In this document: piece by piece, positions 7,771 through 16,973 of the stretch | Layout: every line of letters starts with the position of its first letter | Numbering within the stretch: position 1 is the first letter of the stretch | Source: Collimonas fungivorans | Lineage (GTDB): Bacteria; Pseudomonadota; Gammaproteobacteria; Burkholderiales; Burkholderiaceae_D | Assembly (NCBI RefSeq): GCF_001584145.1 | Contig: NZ_CP013232.1 | Coordinates: 5,146,001 to 5,210,000 of the forward strand | Length of the DNA stretch: 64,000 bases | Direction of reading: 5' to 3' | Made by a program: the position numbers and the translations under genes | The notes under the pieces: generated by a model | What the model saw: the letters and a program-made list of their open reading frames with translations, nothing else | Database searches by the model: none | Told to the model about the DNA's origin: nothing

Positions 7771-8826
7771 ATGGCACTTATCCCCACCACTATCCTGACC
7801 GGCTTTCTCGGCGCCGGCAAAACCACTTTGCTCAACCGCATCCTGCAACAGCAGCACGGCCATAAAATCGCCGTGATTGAAAATGAGTTCGGCCAGGAAA
7901 ATATCGACAATGAAATCCTGGTGCAAGACAGCACCGAACAAATCGTCGAAATGAACAACGGCTGCATCTGCTGCACGGTGCGCGGCGACCTGATCGTCGC
8001 CCTGACCACGCTGGCGCGCCGCCGCGCCGCCGGCGAACTGAACTTCGACCGGGTAATTATCGAAACCACCGGCATGGCCAACCCGGGGCCGGTAGCGCAA
8101 ACCTTCTTTGTCGACGACGAAGTGGCGATGCACTTCATGCTGGATGCAATCGTCACCGTGGTCGATGCCAAACACGCGATGATGCAGCTTGACCAGCAGG
8201 AAGAAGCGCAGCGCCAGGTCGGTTTCGCCGACAAGCTGCTGCTCTCCAAAACCGACCTGGTGGCGGCGCAAGAGGTGACCGCCCTGACCAGCCGTCTCAA
8301 GCGCATCAATCCGCGCGCGCCGATCATTACCCTTGATCCGCAGCACACGCCGATAGAAGAAATCCTGGATATCCGCGGTTTCAACCTCAACGCCAAGCTG
8401 GAAATCGATCCTGACTTTTTGGCAACAGAAGAAGAACATGCCCACGAACATAGCGGCGACGATTGCGACCACCCCTCCCACCAGCACGAAGGGCATGGCC
8501 ACCACGACCATCACCACGCGCACCACGATGATGAAATCGCGGCTTTTGTTTTCAAAAGTGAAAGACCTTTCGATACTGCTCGCCTGGATGAATTCCTGGG
8601 CGGCCTGGTGCAAGTCTACGGACCGCGCATGTTGCGCTACAAAGGCGTATTGTTGATGGATGGCGCCGACCGCAAGGTGGTGTTCCAGGGAGTACACCAG
8701 ATCATGGGCAGCGACGTTGGCGGCAAATGGGACGCAAATGAGACACGCGGCAGCAAAATGGTCTTCATTGGCAAGAATCTGCCGAAAGACATCTTTATTC
8801 GCGGTTTGGAGCAATGTTTGGTATAA
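7771..8826 (+). CDS. COG0523-family GTPase (CobW/ZigA-like metal chaperone)
   Basis: A 351-residue G3E-family P-loop GTPase. Walker A is GFLGAGKTT (residues 11-19), the diagnostic metal motif GCICC is at 64-68, and the guanine-specificity region SKTDL follows. Between the GTPase and the C-terminal CobW_C domain lies a His-rich segment (about residues 220-255, including HEGHGHHDHHHAHHDD), suited to zinc binding. Family members deliver zinc to target metalloproteins under limitation. I chose the ATG at 7771 because Walker A then falls at its normal place; an upstream in-frame extension of 33 codons looks non-coding. It sits between zur and dksA. Confidence 0.9.
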   Translation: MALIPTTILTGFLGAGKTTLLNRILQQQHGHKIAVIENEFGQENIDNEILVQDSTEQIVEMNNGCICCTVRGDLIVALTTLARRRAAGELNFDRVIIETTGMANPGPVAQTFFVDDEVAMHFMLDAIVTVVDAKHAMMQLDQQEEAQRQVGFADKLLLSKTDLVAAQEVTALTSRLKRINPRAPIITLDPQHTPIEEILDIRGFNLNAKLEIDPDFLATEEEHAHEHSGDDCDHPSHQHEGHGHHDHHHAHHDDEIAAFVFKSERPFDTARLDEFLGGLVQVYGPRMLRYKGVLLMDGADRKVVFQGVHQIMGSDVGGKWDANETRGSKMVFIGKNLPKDIFIRGLEQCLV

Positions 8827-8908
8827 ACTATGGCAGTTTTGCGCTGGGAAATCACTGGATAGCGGGCCAATCACACCATTGCTTGGCCGCTGATTAAGGG
8901 AGAGGACC

Positions 8909-9859
8909 ATGAACCTGACCGTTAAAAAGACCGTTGCCAAGAAGGCACCGGCCTCGCTAGGCAAATCGACGCCGAAAGCCGGGCAGGCTGGAGCTCCCGC
9001 CAGCAGTAAAGTTAAAAGCGCAGCCAAGAGCACCGTGGCAGGCATTGCTAAAGGCACGGCAAAAAGCACGGCCAGCAGCGCAAAAGTAGCTGAAAAATCA
9101 GCAAAACTCTCCGCCAAGGCGCCGCGGAAGACCGAGCCCCCTGTTGCCACCGCAAGCAAGGCTGTGTCCAAAGTCGCCAAACCCGATCCCAAACCTGTTG
9201 TAAAATCCCTAGCCAAGAAAACGGCGATTGCCAAGTCATCCTCCTCCACGGTGGCGGCAGACAAGGCAGCGCGCAATACCCAGGCCAGTAGTTCTGTAAC
9301 AAAGAAACTGAGTTCCCCAACGGCCAGATCCGGCGCCAGCAGCACCAGCAACAAGCCCGCAAGCGCCGGATTAACGGATAAAATTGAAAAAAACGTCGTA
9401 TCGAAAGCAAGCGAAGTGGCTACTAAAACAACCAAACCAACATCTGATTCCATTCTGTTGACCGAAGAGCAAATCCTCAAGATGGGCGAAAAGGACTACA
9501 TGAATGAAGCGCAACTGGCTTTCTTCAAGGCGCGTTTGCAGCAGTTAGAAATCGACCTGCTCAAGAACGCCGGAGAAACCACGGAACATTTGCGCGAAAC
9601 CGTCCTGGTGCCGGATCCTGCGGACCGCGCCACCATCGAAGAAGAACATGCGCTGGAATTACGCACCCGTGACCGTGAACGCAAGCTGCTGAAGAAGGTG
9701 CAGCAATCGATCGCATCGATTGACGCCGGCGAATACGGCTGGTGCGAAGAAACCGGCGAACCGATCGGCATTCCTCGTTTGCTGGCGCGTCCGACTGCGA
9801 CCCTGTCGCTGGAAGCGCAACAACGTCGCGAACTGAAACAAAAGCTTTACGGCGATTGA
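8909..9859 (+). CDS. dksA: DksA RNA-polymerase-binding factor with long H1-like N-terminal tail
   Basis: A 316-residue protein. Residues 181-316 form a complete DksA: LTEEQILKMGEKDYMNEAQL, the coiled-coil tip DPADRA with the two aspartates needed for ppGpp-dependent transcription control, and the C-terminal GWCEETGEPIGIPRLLARPT. Only one of the four classical zinc-ribbon cysteines remains (CxxT, then SLEA), the form usual in alpha- and betaproteobacteria. Residues 1-180 are Lys/Ala/Ser/Thr-rich, low complexity and histone-H1-like (KKTVAKKAPAS, KSAAKSTVAGIAKGTAKSTA), so the protein is about twice the usual 135-150 residues. A strong GGGAGAGGA precedes the ATG. The tail could bind DNA; that is inference. 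Confidence 0.9.
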   Translation: MNLTVKKTVAKKAPASLGKSTPKAGQAGAPASSKVKSAAKSTVAGIAKGTAKSTASSAKVAEKSAKLSAKAPRKTEPPVATASKAVSKVAKPDPKPVVKSLAKKTAIAKSSSSTVAADKAARNTQASSSVTKKLSSPTARSGASSTSNKPASAGLTDKIEKNVVSKASEVATKTTKPTSDSILLTEEQILKMGEKDYMNEAQLAFFKARLQQLEIDLLKNAGETTEHLRETVLVPDPADRATIEEEHALELRTRDRERKLLKKVQQSIASIDAGEYGWCEETGEPIGIPRLLARPTATLSLEAQQRRELKQKLYGD

Positions 9860-9972
9860 TTTCCGGAGCGGTCCGGCAGCGGGAAAACACCAGCCAGAGC
9901 AACGGCCTTGCTTCCCCTGCCTGACCGCTGTCGCTTTTCCTGCTGCCGTGTCCCGCTTATCCGGATTCCTTG

Positions 9973-10356
9973 ATGTCAGTCCAAGCCCTCAGTTCGAGAC
10001 GACTCCAGCACGCCGCCGCGGCGCCGATGCTGGCGCTTGTGCTGATATGCGCGATCCTGTTCTCGCAATGGCTGGGACTGACGCATAGCATCGTCCATGC
10101 TGCCTGGGAAAACAAGCAGGCGACCAGCCTGACGCACATCACATCGGTGATTGAACGCGTCATCGAAGGCGGCGGCAAAGCGCATCACTCTTGCGCCGCG
10201 TTCGACGACGCCACCCTTGCCGCAACCATCTACTCGGTGCCCCTGAATCTGCCGCCGCTGCCCGGCAAGCACCTGCTGGCCTTGTGGCAGGCATTCGCTT
10301 CCTGGGATGCTCCGTTCACCTGCCATTTCTCATCACGCGCACCACCCCGCTCCTGA
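9973..10356 (+). CDS. Small membrane protein of unknown function (DUF2946-like?)
   Basis: A 127-residue protein with one predicted N-terminal membrane span (about residues 18-38, MLALVLICAILFSQWLGLTH), then a region with scattered His and Cys residues (HSIVHA, KAHHSCAAFDDATLA, TCHFSSRAPP). The C-terminal ARAPP-type ending and the HHSC motif resemble small proteins encoded beside metal-related TonB receptors in Burkholderiales; a DUF2946 assignment is a guess. I use the ATG at 9973 directly after a TTG. It lies between dksA and the ZnuD-like receptor on the same strand, so a metal-related role is plausible but unproven. Confidence 0.6.
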   Translation: MSVQALSSRRLQHAAAAPMLALVLICAILFSQWLGLTHSIVHAAWENKQATSLTHITSVIERVIEGGGKAHHSCAAFDDATLAATIYSVPLNLPPLPGKHLLALWQAFASWDAPFTCHFSSRAPPRS

Positions 10357-10508
10357 CAGGACGCAGTCAACCGCTTTGCTCATCGCGAAGTATCGAATCA
10401 TTTATCGCCGTCGTCCGGATCATGCGAACCATGCATGACTGATCGCGCTCTTGCGCGCATTCCACATTGCTCCGGAAAGCGACGGCCATTACCTGTCTAG
10501 GAATCATC

Positions 10509-12530
10509 ATGCTTGTCCAACGTACGCTGTTATCCAGTGCGGTCCTGTCCGCGCTGGCCGTTCTATCGTCTGCCGCATCAGCCCAGACCGACACCGCCGA
10601 ACCGGCCAAGACCTTGCCGCCCATCGTGGTCAGCGCCAGCCCGCTCAATGCCAACGTCGACACCCAGATCCTGGCCCCGGCCAAGGTATTGTTCGGCGAA
10701 GAACTTCGCAACAAGACCGGCGCCTCGCTGGGCGACACCCTGTCGCAGGAACTCGGCGTGTCTGCCTCCGGTTTCGGCGCCGGCGCTTCCCGCCCCATCA
10801 TCCGCGGCATGGAAGGTCCGCGCGTCAAGATCCTGCAAAACGGCATGTCGGTGGCCGACGTCTCCAGCCTGTCCAACGACCACGCGGTAGCCACCGAAGC
10901 CGCGACGGCGCGCCAGATTGAAATCCTGCGCGGCCCGGCCGCATTATTGTATGGTTCCGGCGCGATCGGCGGCCTGGTCAACGTCGTCAACGACCGTATC
11001 CCTACCGAACTGCAAAAGGGCGTCAGCGGCGAAGCCGAGGCCCGCTACAGCAGCGGCGACAATGGCCGCAGCACGTCCCTGGTGCTGGACGGCTCTGCCG
11101 GCCCGATAGGCATGCACCTGGACGGCAACTGGCGCGACACCGGCAACTACAAGATCCCGGAACACGCTACCCGCAACGACGCCGATTCGGCATCAGGCCG
11201 CCTGCCGAATTCGTTTACCCATGAAACCGGGGTCGGCGCCGGCGCCTCCTACATCGCATCCTGGGGTTACATCGGCGCCTCGGTAGCAACGCTGGATGAC
11301 CACTACGGCATCCCTACCGCGGAAAAATCCTTCATCGACCTGCACCAGACCCGTTACGACATCGCCGGCCAGATCGACGACCCGCTGGCCGGTTTCGAAA
11401 AACTGACATTCAAGCTGGGCCACACCGACTATACCCATACCGAGAAACAGGAAAACGGCACACCGAATACGATCTTTTCCAACAAGTCGACCGAAAGCCG
11501 GTGGGAGCTCGCGCACAAGCCTATGGCCGGCTGGCATGGCACTTTCGGCATGCAAACCGAAGACACGCGCTTCTCGGCCCTGGCTGCCGAAAGCGGATTG
11601 CCGGACACAGTGCCGCGCACCAAGTCGACTTCGATCGCCGCCTTCCTGGTGGAGGAACGCAACTTCGGCCCGGTGCTGGCCAGCGCCGGCCTGCGCCTTG
11701 AATCGGTCAAGCGCCGTCCTGATGCCGACTCAGGTTTCGCCGACCGTAAATTCAACCTGGCGTCCTATTCGGTCGGCGCCTTGTGGAGCTTCATGCCAGG
11801 ATACGGCTTCGGCCCGACGGTTTCGATCGCACAGCGCGCACCGGCTGCCGAGGAACTGTATTCCAACGGCCCGCACGAATCGACTGCCACTTTCGATATC
11901 GGCGACCCCACCTTGAAAAAAGAAACCTCGCGCAATATCGAACTGACCCTGCAAAAAACCAGCGGACTGATCCGCTGGAAAGCCAACCTGTTCCAGAATC
12001 ACGTCAGCAATTACGTGTTTGGCCGTAACGCCGGCACCGTTGACGAGAGCGGCGCGCCTGATGCGGACGGCGAGTTCACCGAACGCTTCTGGTCGCAGGC
12101 GGACGCCACCATCCGCGGCGCCGAAGCGGAAATCAGCTACAACCTGCGCGGCGAAGGTTTTTCGGTACGCGGCTTTGCCGATACCTCGCGCGGCAGGCTG
12201 GATAACATGGGTAACCTGCCGCTGCAGCCGGCCAGCCGCTATGGCGTCGATCTCGGTTATGCGCAAGGTGCATGGCGCAGCGGCCTCACCATCCTGCGCG
12301 CGCAACAGCAGGACCGGCTGGCGACCTTTGAAAACAGCGAGACGCCGGGCTACACCAAGATCGATGCCAATCTTTCTTATACCCAGCACGTCGGTTCGCT
12401 GCAGCTCACCTGGTTCGCCTTGGCCAAAAACCTGTTGAACCAGGATATCCGCCTGGCAACCTCGGTGCTGAAAGATGTCGCGCCGCAGCCTGGACGCAGC
12501 TTCATCCTTGGCGTGCGCACCAAGTTCTAA
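10509..12530 (+). CDS. znuD: TonB-dependent receptor, ZnuD-like zinc importer
   Basis: A 673-residue outer-membrane receptor. A signal peptide (MLVQRTLLSSAVLSALAVLSS, cut after ASA) is followed by a TonB-box-like stretch (PPIVVSASP) and a plug domain containing GDTLSQELGVSASGFGAGAS, PIIRGMEGPRVKILQNG and ILRGPAALLYGSGAIGGLVN. A beta-barrel follows, ending GVRTKF with terminal Phe. The plug sequence closely follows the ZnuD family known from Neisseria, including the DHA motif (SNDHAVATE). The long His-rich barrel loop of neisserial ZnuD is missing; only GHTDYTHTE is His-bearing. The ATG at 10509 gives the proper signal peptide. Context with zur supports zinc as substrate. Confidence 0.82.
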   Translation: MLVQRTLLSSAVLSALAVLSSAASAQTDTAEPAKTLPPIVVSASPLNANVDTQILAPAKVLFGEELRNKTGASLGDTLSQELGVSASGFGAGASRPIIRGMEGPRVKILQNGMSVADVSSLSNDHAVATEAATARQIEILRGPAALLYGSGAIGGLVNVVNDRIPTELQKGVSGEAEARYSSGDNGRSTSLVLDGSAGPIGMHLDGNWRDTGNYKIPEHATRNDADSASGRLPNSFTHETGVGAGASYIASWGYIGASVATLDDHYGIPTAEKSFIDLHQTRYDIAGQIDDPLAGFEKLTFKLGHTDYTHTEKQENGTPNTIFSNKSTESRWELAHKPMAGWHGTFGMQTEDTRFSALAAESGLPDTVPRTKSTSIAAFLVEERNFGPVLASAGLRLESVKRRPDADSGFADRKFNLASYSVGALWSFMPGYGFGPTVSIAQRAPAAEELYSNGPHESTATFDIGDPTLKKETSRNIELTLQKTSGLIRWKANLFQNHVSNYVFGRNAGTVDESGAPDADGEFTERFWSQADATIRGAEAEISYNLRGEGFSVRGFADTSRGRLDNMGNLPLQPASRYGVDLGYAQGAWRSGLTILRAQQQDRLATFENSETPGYTKIDANLSYTQHVGSLQLTWFALAKNLLNQDIRLATSVLKDVAPQPGRSFILGVRTKF

Positions 12531-12542
12531 GCTGGAAAAAAA

Positions 12543-12594
12543 CGGGATTGCGAGGCCAGCAAAACTTCAGGCAGCAAACTGCCGCGCAGTCCCG
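12543..12594 (+). terminator. Nested stem-loop after znuD
   Basis: CGGGATTGCG pairs with CGCAGTCCCG (one G-U pair) and encloses an inner hairpin GGCAG-CAAA-CTGCC. It starts 12 bases after the znuD stop. There is no T run, so it may be a Rho-type terminator or a 3' stability element. Confidence 0.4.
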
Positions 12595-12927
12595 GCTTGC
12601 ACCGAAAGCCGTAGATAGAATGATCGTTCTCATCATTCGATATTCAAAAAACATAACATATTTATGTCGCAACTTAGGGGGTCCAGACATACTTCCTGAG
12701 TTGCTTTGTGTTACCTTTAGCAGTATCGATTGATCGTGCTTTTTTAGCCTGGCAATGGGCAAAAGCGGGAACAGTCTCAAAACAAAAATGTAGCCATGAA
12801 CATAGCAGGCGCCATGGCAAATGCGATGATAAAAACGCAATGCGCGGAATCTGCGCCGGAACAGGCGCGCCACTCCGCTACATATAAAATCGCAGCTTTG
12901 ATAGCAACTTACTTTCGGGATTAACAC
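12595..12927. other. Intergenic region before the STAS gene
   Basis: About 330 bases without a gene. The middle (12630-12720) is AT-rich, as expected for promoter DNA, but no -10/-35 pair with good spacing stands out. Nothing else is recognised. Confidence 0.4.
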
Positions 12928-14307
12928 GTGGGGATTTTCTCGCTCTTCGGCAAAAATAATCGTCCAAACGGCGCACCGCCGGAGGATGACAAGGTACCAG
13001 CCGCAGCAGACAATCAAGCGCCAGTTCTGTTTGGCGAAAGCCATGAGCGACTGAGCAATTCGACCACGCTGCGCGATGGTTCTGCACGCAGCACCACGAC
13101 CATGAAGATCGATGCGATCGAATCTGAAATGTCGTCCGAGTTCGTCCATCTGCCGCCCTCTCCCAAGCCGACCGGTCCAGACAGCGTGGCGCCGGTCACG
13201 CTTACCCATGGCAACACCACCCAGCTGACGCTGCCGGTGATGAGCAGGACCACCGAATACCTGGACGACCAGTCGCGCAGCGGCAGCATCGAAGTGTCGG
13301 TGTCCGATACCCCCGAAGTCATTGAAGAGGCGGCAGTACTGTTCGCCAGCGACCAGAGCGACATCGCCGAAGCGCTCCTGCTAAGCGCGATTGCGGAAAA
13401 CAATCTCGGCTCATCCACCCACATCGTCTGGTGGATGCTGCTGGATCTGTACCAGATCACCGGCAAGCAGCAGGAATTCGACAATCTCTCGGTCGACTTC
13501 GCCAACAAGTTTGAAACTTCGCCGCCCACCTGGATCGACATCATGACCCTCGATCCGCAAGCCAAAACCCAGGAAAAAGCAGGCGCCCCGCCGGCCGTGG
13601 CCTTCTCCGGCAAACTCGACGCCAATATCGGCAAGCAGCTGGAACGCGCGCAAAAACTGAGCGCCACCCATCCGGCCGTGCGCCTGGAGTTTACCCGGGT
13701 CAGCTCGGTCGACCCGATCGGCTGCGGCCTGCTGCTGCGCATGTTGAAAAAACTGCAAAAATCCGGACTGGACCTGATCCTGGTCGGCGCCGATGAACTG
13801 GCCGACAAGATCCGCGAGATCCTGCTGGTCGGACGGCGCGACGAAACCGCCGCGCCATGGCTGCTGCTGCTGGAGATCCTGCATCTGCTCAACCTGGAAC
13901 AGGCCTACGAAGACGCCAGCATAGATTATTCGATTACGTTTGAAGTCTCGCCGCCGCCGTTTGTCGCCCCCCACTCCAAGATCATCACGGCGGCCGAGGA
14001 CAATACCCAGAGCGTAAGCCTCAACGGCAATAACAGCCTGCTCATGCCGGTACTGATCGAAGGTCGCACCGAAGAGCTGCTGACCAAGATCCAGACCCAC
14101 GCCATCGCCCACAGTCCTGCGATCATCGATTGCTCGCGCCTGGTCAGGGTCGACTTCAGCGCAGCCGGCGAGCTGCTCAACGGGCTGTCATTACTCACCA
14201 GCAACGGCAATGCAATCGAGTTCCACAGCGTCAACCACCTGGTGACCGCCCTGTTCAAGGTGGTCGGCATACAGGAAATCGTGCGCGTAGTGCCGCGCAA
14301 AAATTAA
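12928..14307 (+). CDS. STAS-domain protein encoded upstream of hslVU
   Basis: A 459-residue soluble protein starting with GTG. Residues 1-110 are low-complexity and probably disordered after a short FSLFGKNN motif. Two STAS-like regions follow: about residues 220-290 (VRLEFTRVSSVDPIGCGLLL) and 370-459 (AIIDCSRLVRVDFSAAGELL). These fit the anti-sigma-antagonist fold used in phospho-switching or protein docking. A helical region (EEAAVLFASDQSDIAEALLL) precedes the first one and resembles a tetratricopeptide-like module. No membrane span is visible. Its partner is unknown. Confidence 0.7.
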   Translation: MGIFSLFGKNNRPNGAPPEDDKVPAAADNQAPVLFGESHERLSNSTTLRDGSARSTTTMKIDAIESEMSSEFVHLPPSPKPTGPDSVAPVTLTHGNTTQLTLPVMSRTTEYLDDQSRSGSIEVSVSDTPEVIEEAAVLFASDQSDIAEALLLSAIAENNLGSSTHIVWWMLLDLYQITGKQQEFDNLSVDFANKFETSPPTWIDIMTLDPQAKTQEKAGAPPAVAFSGKLDANIGKQLERAQKLSATHPAVRLEFTRVSSVDPIGCGLLLRMLKKLQKSGLDLILVGADELADKIREILLVGRRDETAAPWLLLLEILHLLNLEQAYEDASIDYSITFEVSPPPFVAPHSKIITAAEDNTQSVSLNGNNSLLMPVLIEGRTEELLTKIQTHAIAHSPAIIDCSRLVRVDFSAAGELLNGLSLLTSNGNAIEFHSVNHLVTALFKVVGIQEIVRVVPRKN

Positions 14308-14369
14308 GTTTTTGACAAAGCCCACCTCCAGCAGTCATAAAAACAACGCTAAATCCACGTAATTCAGCG

Positions 14370-14397
14370 CTTGTAATCAGACCGGCCGTCCCCATTT
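14370..14397 (+). promoter_or_regulatory. Candidate sigma-32 (heat-shock) promoter of hslVU
   Basis: CTTGTAA, a 13-base spacer and CCCCATTT closely match the RpoH consensus CTTGAAA ... CCCCATnT. The element is 113 bases before the hslV start, in the gap after the STAS gene. hslVU is a heat-shock operon in many proteobacteria, which supports the call. Confidence 0.65.
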
Positions 14398-14509
14398 TTT
14401 TGGGACAGTATCGATTTGTCATTCGATAGCGAATCACATGCAGTCCCGGCGCCTTGCGCCCTGCATGCGCGGCCAGGCTACCCCGGCCGCATTTTCTGAG
14501 GCTAGCAAA

Positions 14510-15046
14510 ATGGAACAATTTCACGGCACCACCATCCTCTCGGTACGGCGCGGCAACAGCGTTGCGCTGGGCGGGGATGGCCAGGTCACACTCGGCAACG
14601 TCGTCATGAAGGGCACCGCCCGCAAAGTCCGCAAGTTATATCAAGGCAAGGTACTGGTCGGTTTCGCCGGCGGCACCGCCGATGCATTCACCTTGCTCGA
14701 CCTGTTCGAAGCAAAACTGGAAAAGCACCAAGGCAACCTGATGCGGGCCTCGGTCGACCTGGCCAAGGAATGGCGCACCGACCGCATGCTGCGCCGGCTG
14801 GAAGCGATGCTGCTGACCGCCGACCGCGAAACCACGCTGGTGATCACCGGCAACGGCGATGTGCTGGAACCCACCGATGGCATCGGCGCGATCGGCTCAG
14901 GCGGCACTTTCGCCCAGTCGGCCGCCAAGGCGCTGCAGGAAAACACCGAGCTGTCGCCGGCCGATATCGTCAAGAAATCGCTGGTCATCGCCGGCGAGCT
15001 CTGCATCTACACCAACCAGTCGCACATCATCGAAACTCTCGATTAA
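14510..15046 (+). CDS. hslV: ATP-dependent protease peptidase subunit HslV
   Basis: A 178-residue, proteasome-beta-like threonine protease that assembles as a double hexamer and degrades unfolded or regulatory proteins fed by HslU. The protein starts [14 protein letters not shown]. The nucleophile is Thr7, so a six-residue propeptide must be removed, as in other betaproteobacteria. Conserved segments include [39 protein letters not shown] and AIGSGG. I chose the ATG at 14510 because upstream in-frame residues do not match the family. The hslU start is 12 bases after its stop. Confidence 0.96.
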   Translation: MEQFHGTTILSVRRGNSVALGGDGQVTLGNVVMKGTARKVRKLYQGKVLVGFAGGTADAFTLLDLFEAKLEKHQGNLMRASVDLAKEWRTDRMLRRLEAMLLTADRETTLVITGNGDVLEPTDGIGAIGSGGTFAQSAAKALQENTELSPADIVKKSLVIAGELCIYTNQSHIIETLD

Positions 15047-15057
15047 GACCCAACACC

Positions 15058-16425
<1,368 letters not shown>

Positions 16426-16431
16426 ATGGCA

Positions 16432-16465
16432 GCGTTGCCACCGCGTTCAATCTCGGTGGCAACGC
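16432..16465. terminator. Inverted repeat between hslU and the convergent unknown pair
   Basis: A perfect 12-bp stem (GCGTTGCCACCG/CGGTGGCAACGC) with a 10-base loop, six bases after the hslU stop. No clear T run follows; it probably ends transcription from hslU and perhaps from the convergent genes. Confidence 0.55.
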
Positions 16466-16492
16466 CTGTCAACATGACCGGTAAATCCCCCT

Positions 16493-16960
16493 CTACTGAT
16501 CTGGATCTATATCAAAATATACATAATTAAAGCCAGATTTTTCAGGCGTGTTATACAGCACTAACAACTGCCCAATCGTTACCCCTGAATTATCAGAAAG
16601 CGCAGTGACCAGACCATCATTACTTACTGAGAACACGTCTCTACCAACCACATCATAAAACATTGCAGGGTTCGCAGTGACGTCGCTTCTCATGCCGCTG
16701 GATTCAATCATCTCAACCGTAAGTTGTACGCTTTGTCCTTTCGTAAGCGGAATTAAGCTTTTATCAAAGGCGGCTCGCAGTTCCTGTTCCGTTAGTGTCG
16801 ATGATAATTTTTCTAATTCCCGTTCACCTGCAACTGCTTGACCATTGATACTAACTTGCAACTCGACATTTGGGGCATCGCCCTCATAACCCCCGATAGC
16901 AGCGCCAAATGTACTGGAAACGGTAAAACAAAATATAAAAACAATCGGAATCCGCATCAT
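16493..16960 (-). CDS. Unknown exported protein (second gene of AT-rich pair)
   Basis: A 155-residue protein with a clear signal peptide (MMRIPIVFIFCFTVSSTFGA). The remainder has no recognised enzymatic motif. The C-terminal part (VFSVSNDGLVTALSDNSGV) weakly resembles a bacterial Ig-like (Big_2) strand pattern. The start is fixed by GGGAGG six bases before ATG; an upstream in-frame ATG lacks this. It follows the next gene with a 13-base gap, so the two form an operon. Base composition is visibly AT-richer than in flanking genes, suggesting later acquisition. Confidence 0.6.
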   Translation of the reverse strand: MMRIPIVFIFCFTVSSTFGAAIGGYEGDAPNVELQVSINGQAVAGERELEKLSSTLTEQELRAAFDKSLIPLTKGQSVQLTVEMIESSGMRSDVTANPAMFYDVVGRDVFSVSNDGLVTALSDNSGVTIGQLLVLYNTPEKSGFNYVYFDIDPDQ

Positions 16961-16973
16961 GTGAATCCTCCCA

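Noticed and set aside
7639..9480. A 613-codon open frame on the minus strand across the COG0523 and dksA genes
   Set aside because: It is antisense to two genes with clear family motifs and has no homologous motif of its own; GC-rich codon bias leaves such antisense frames open.
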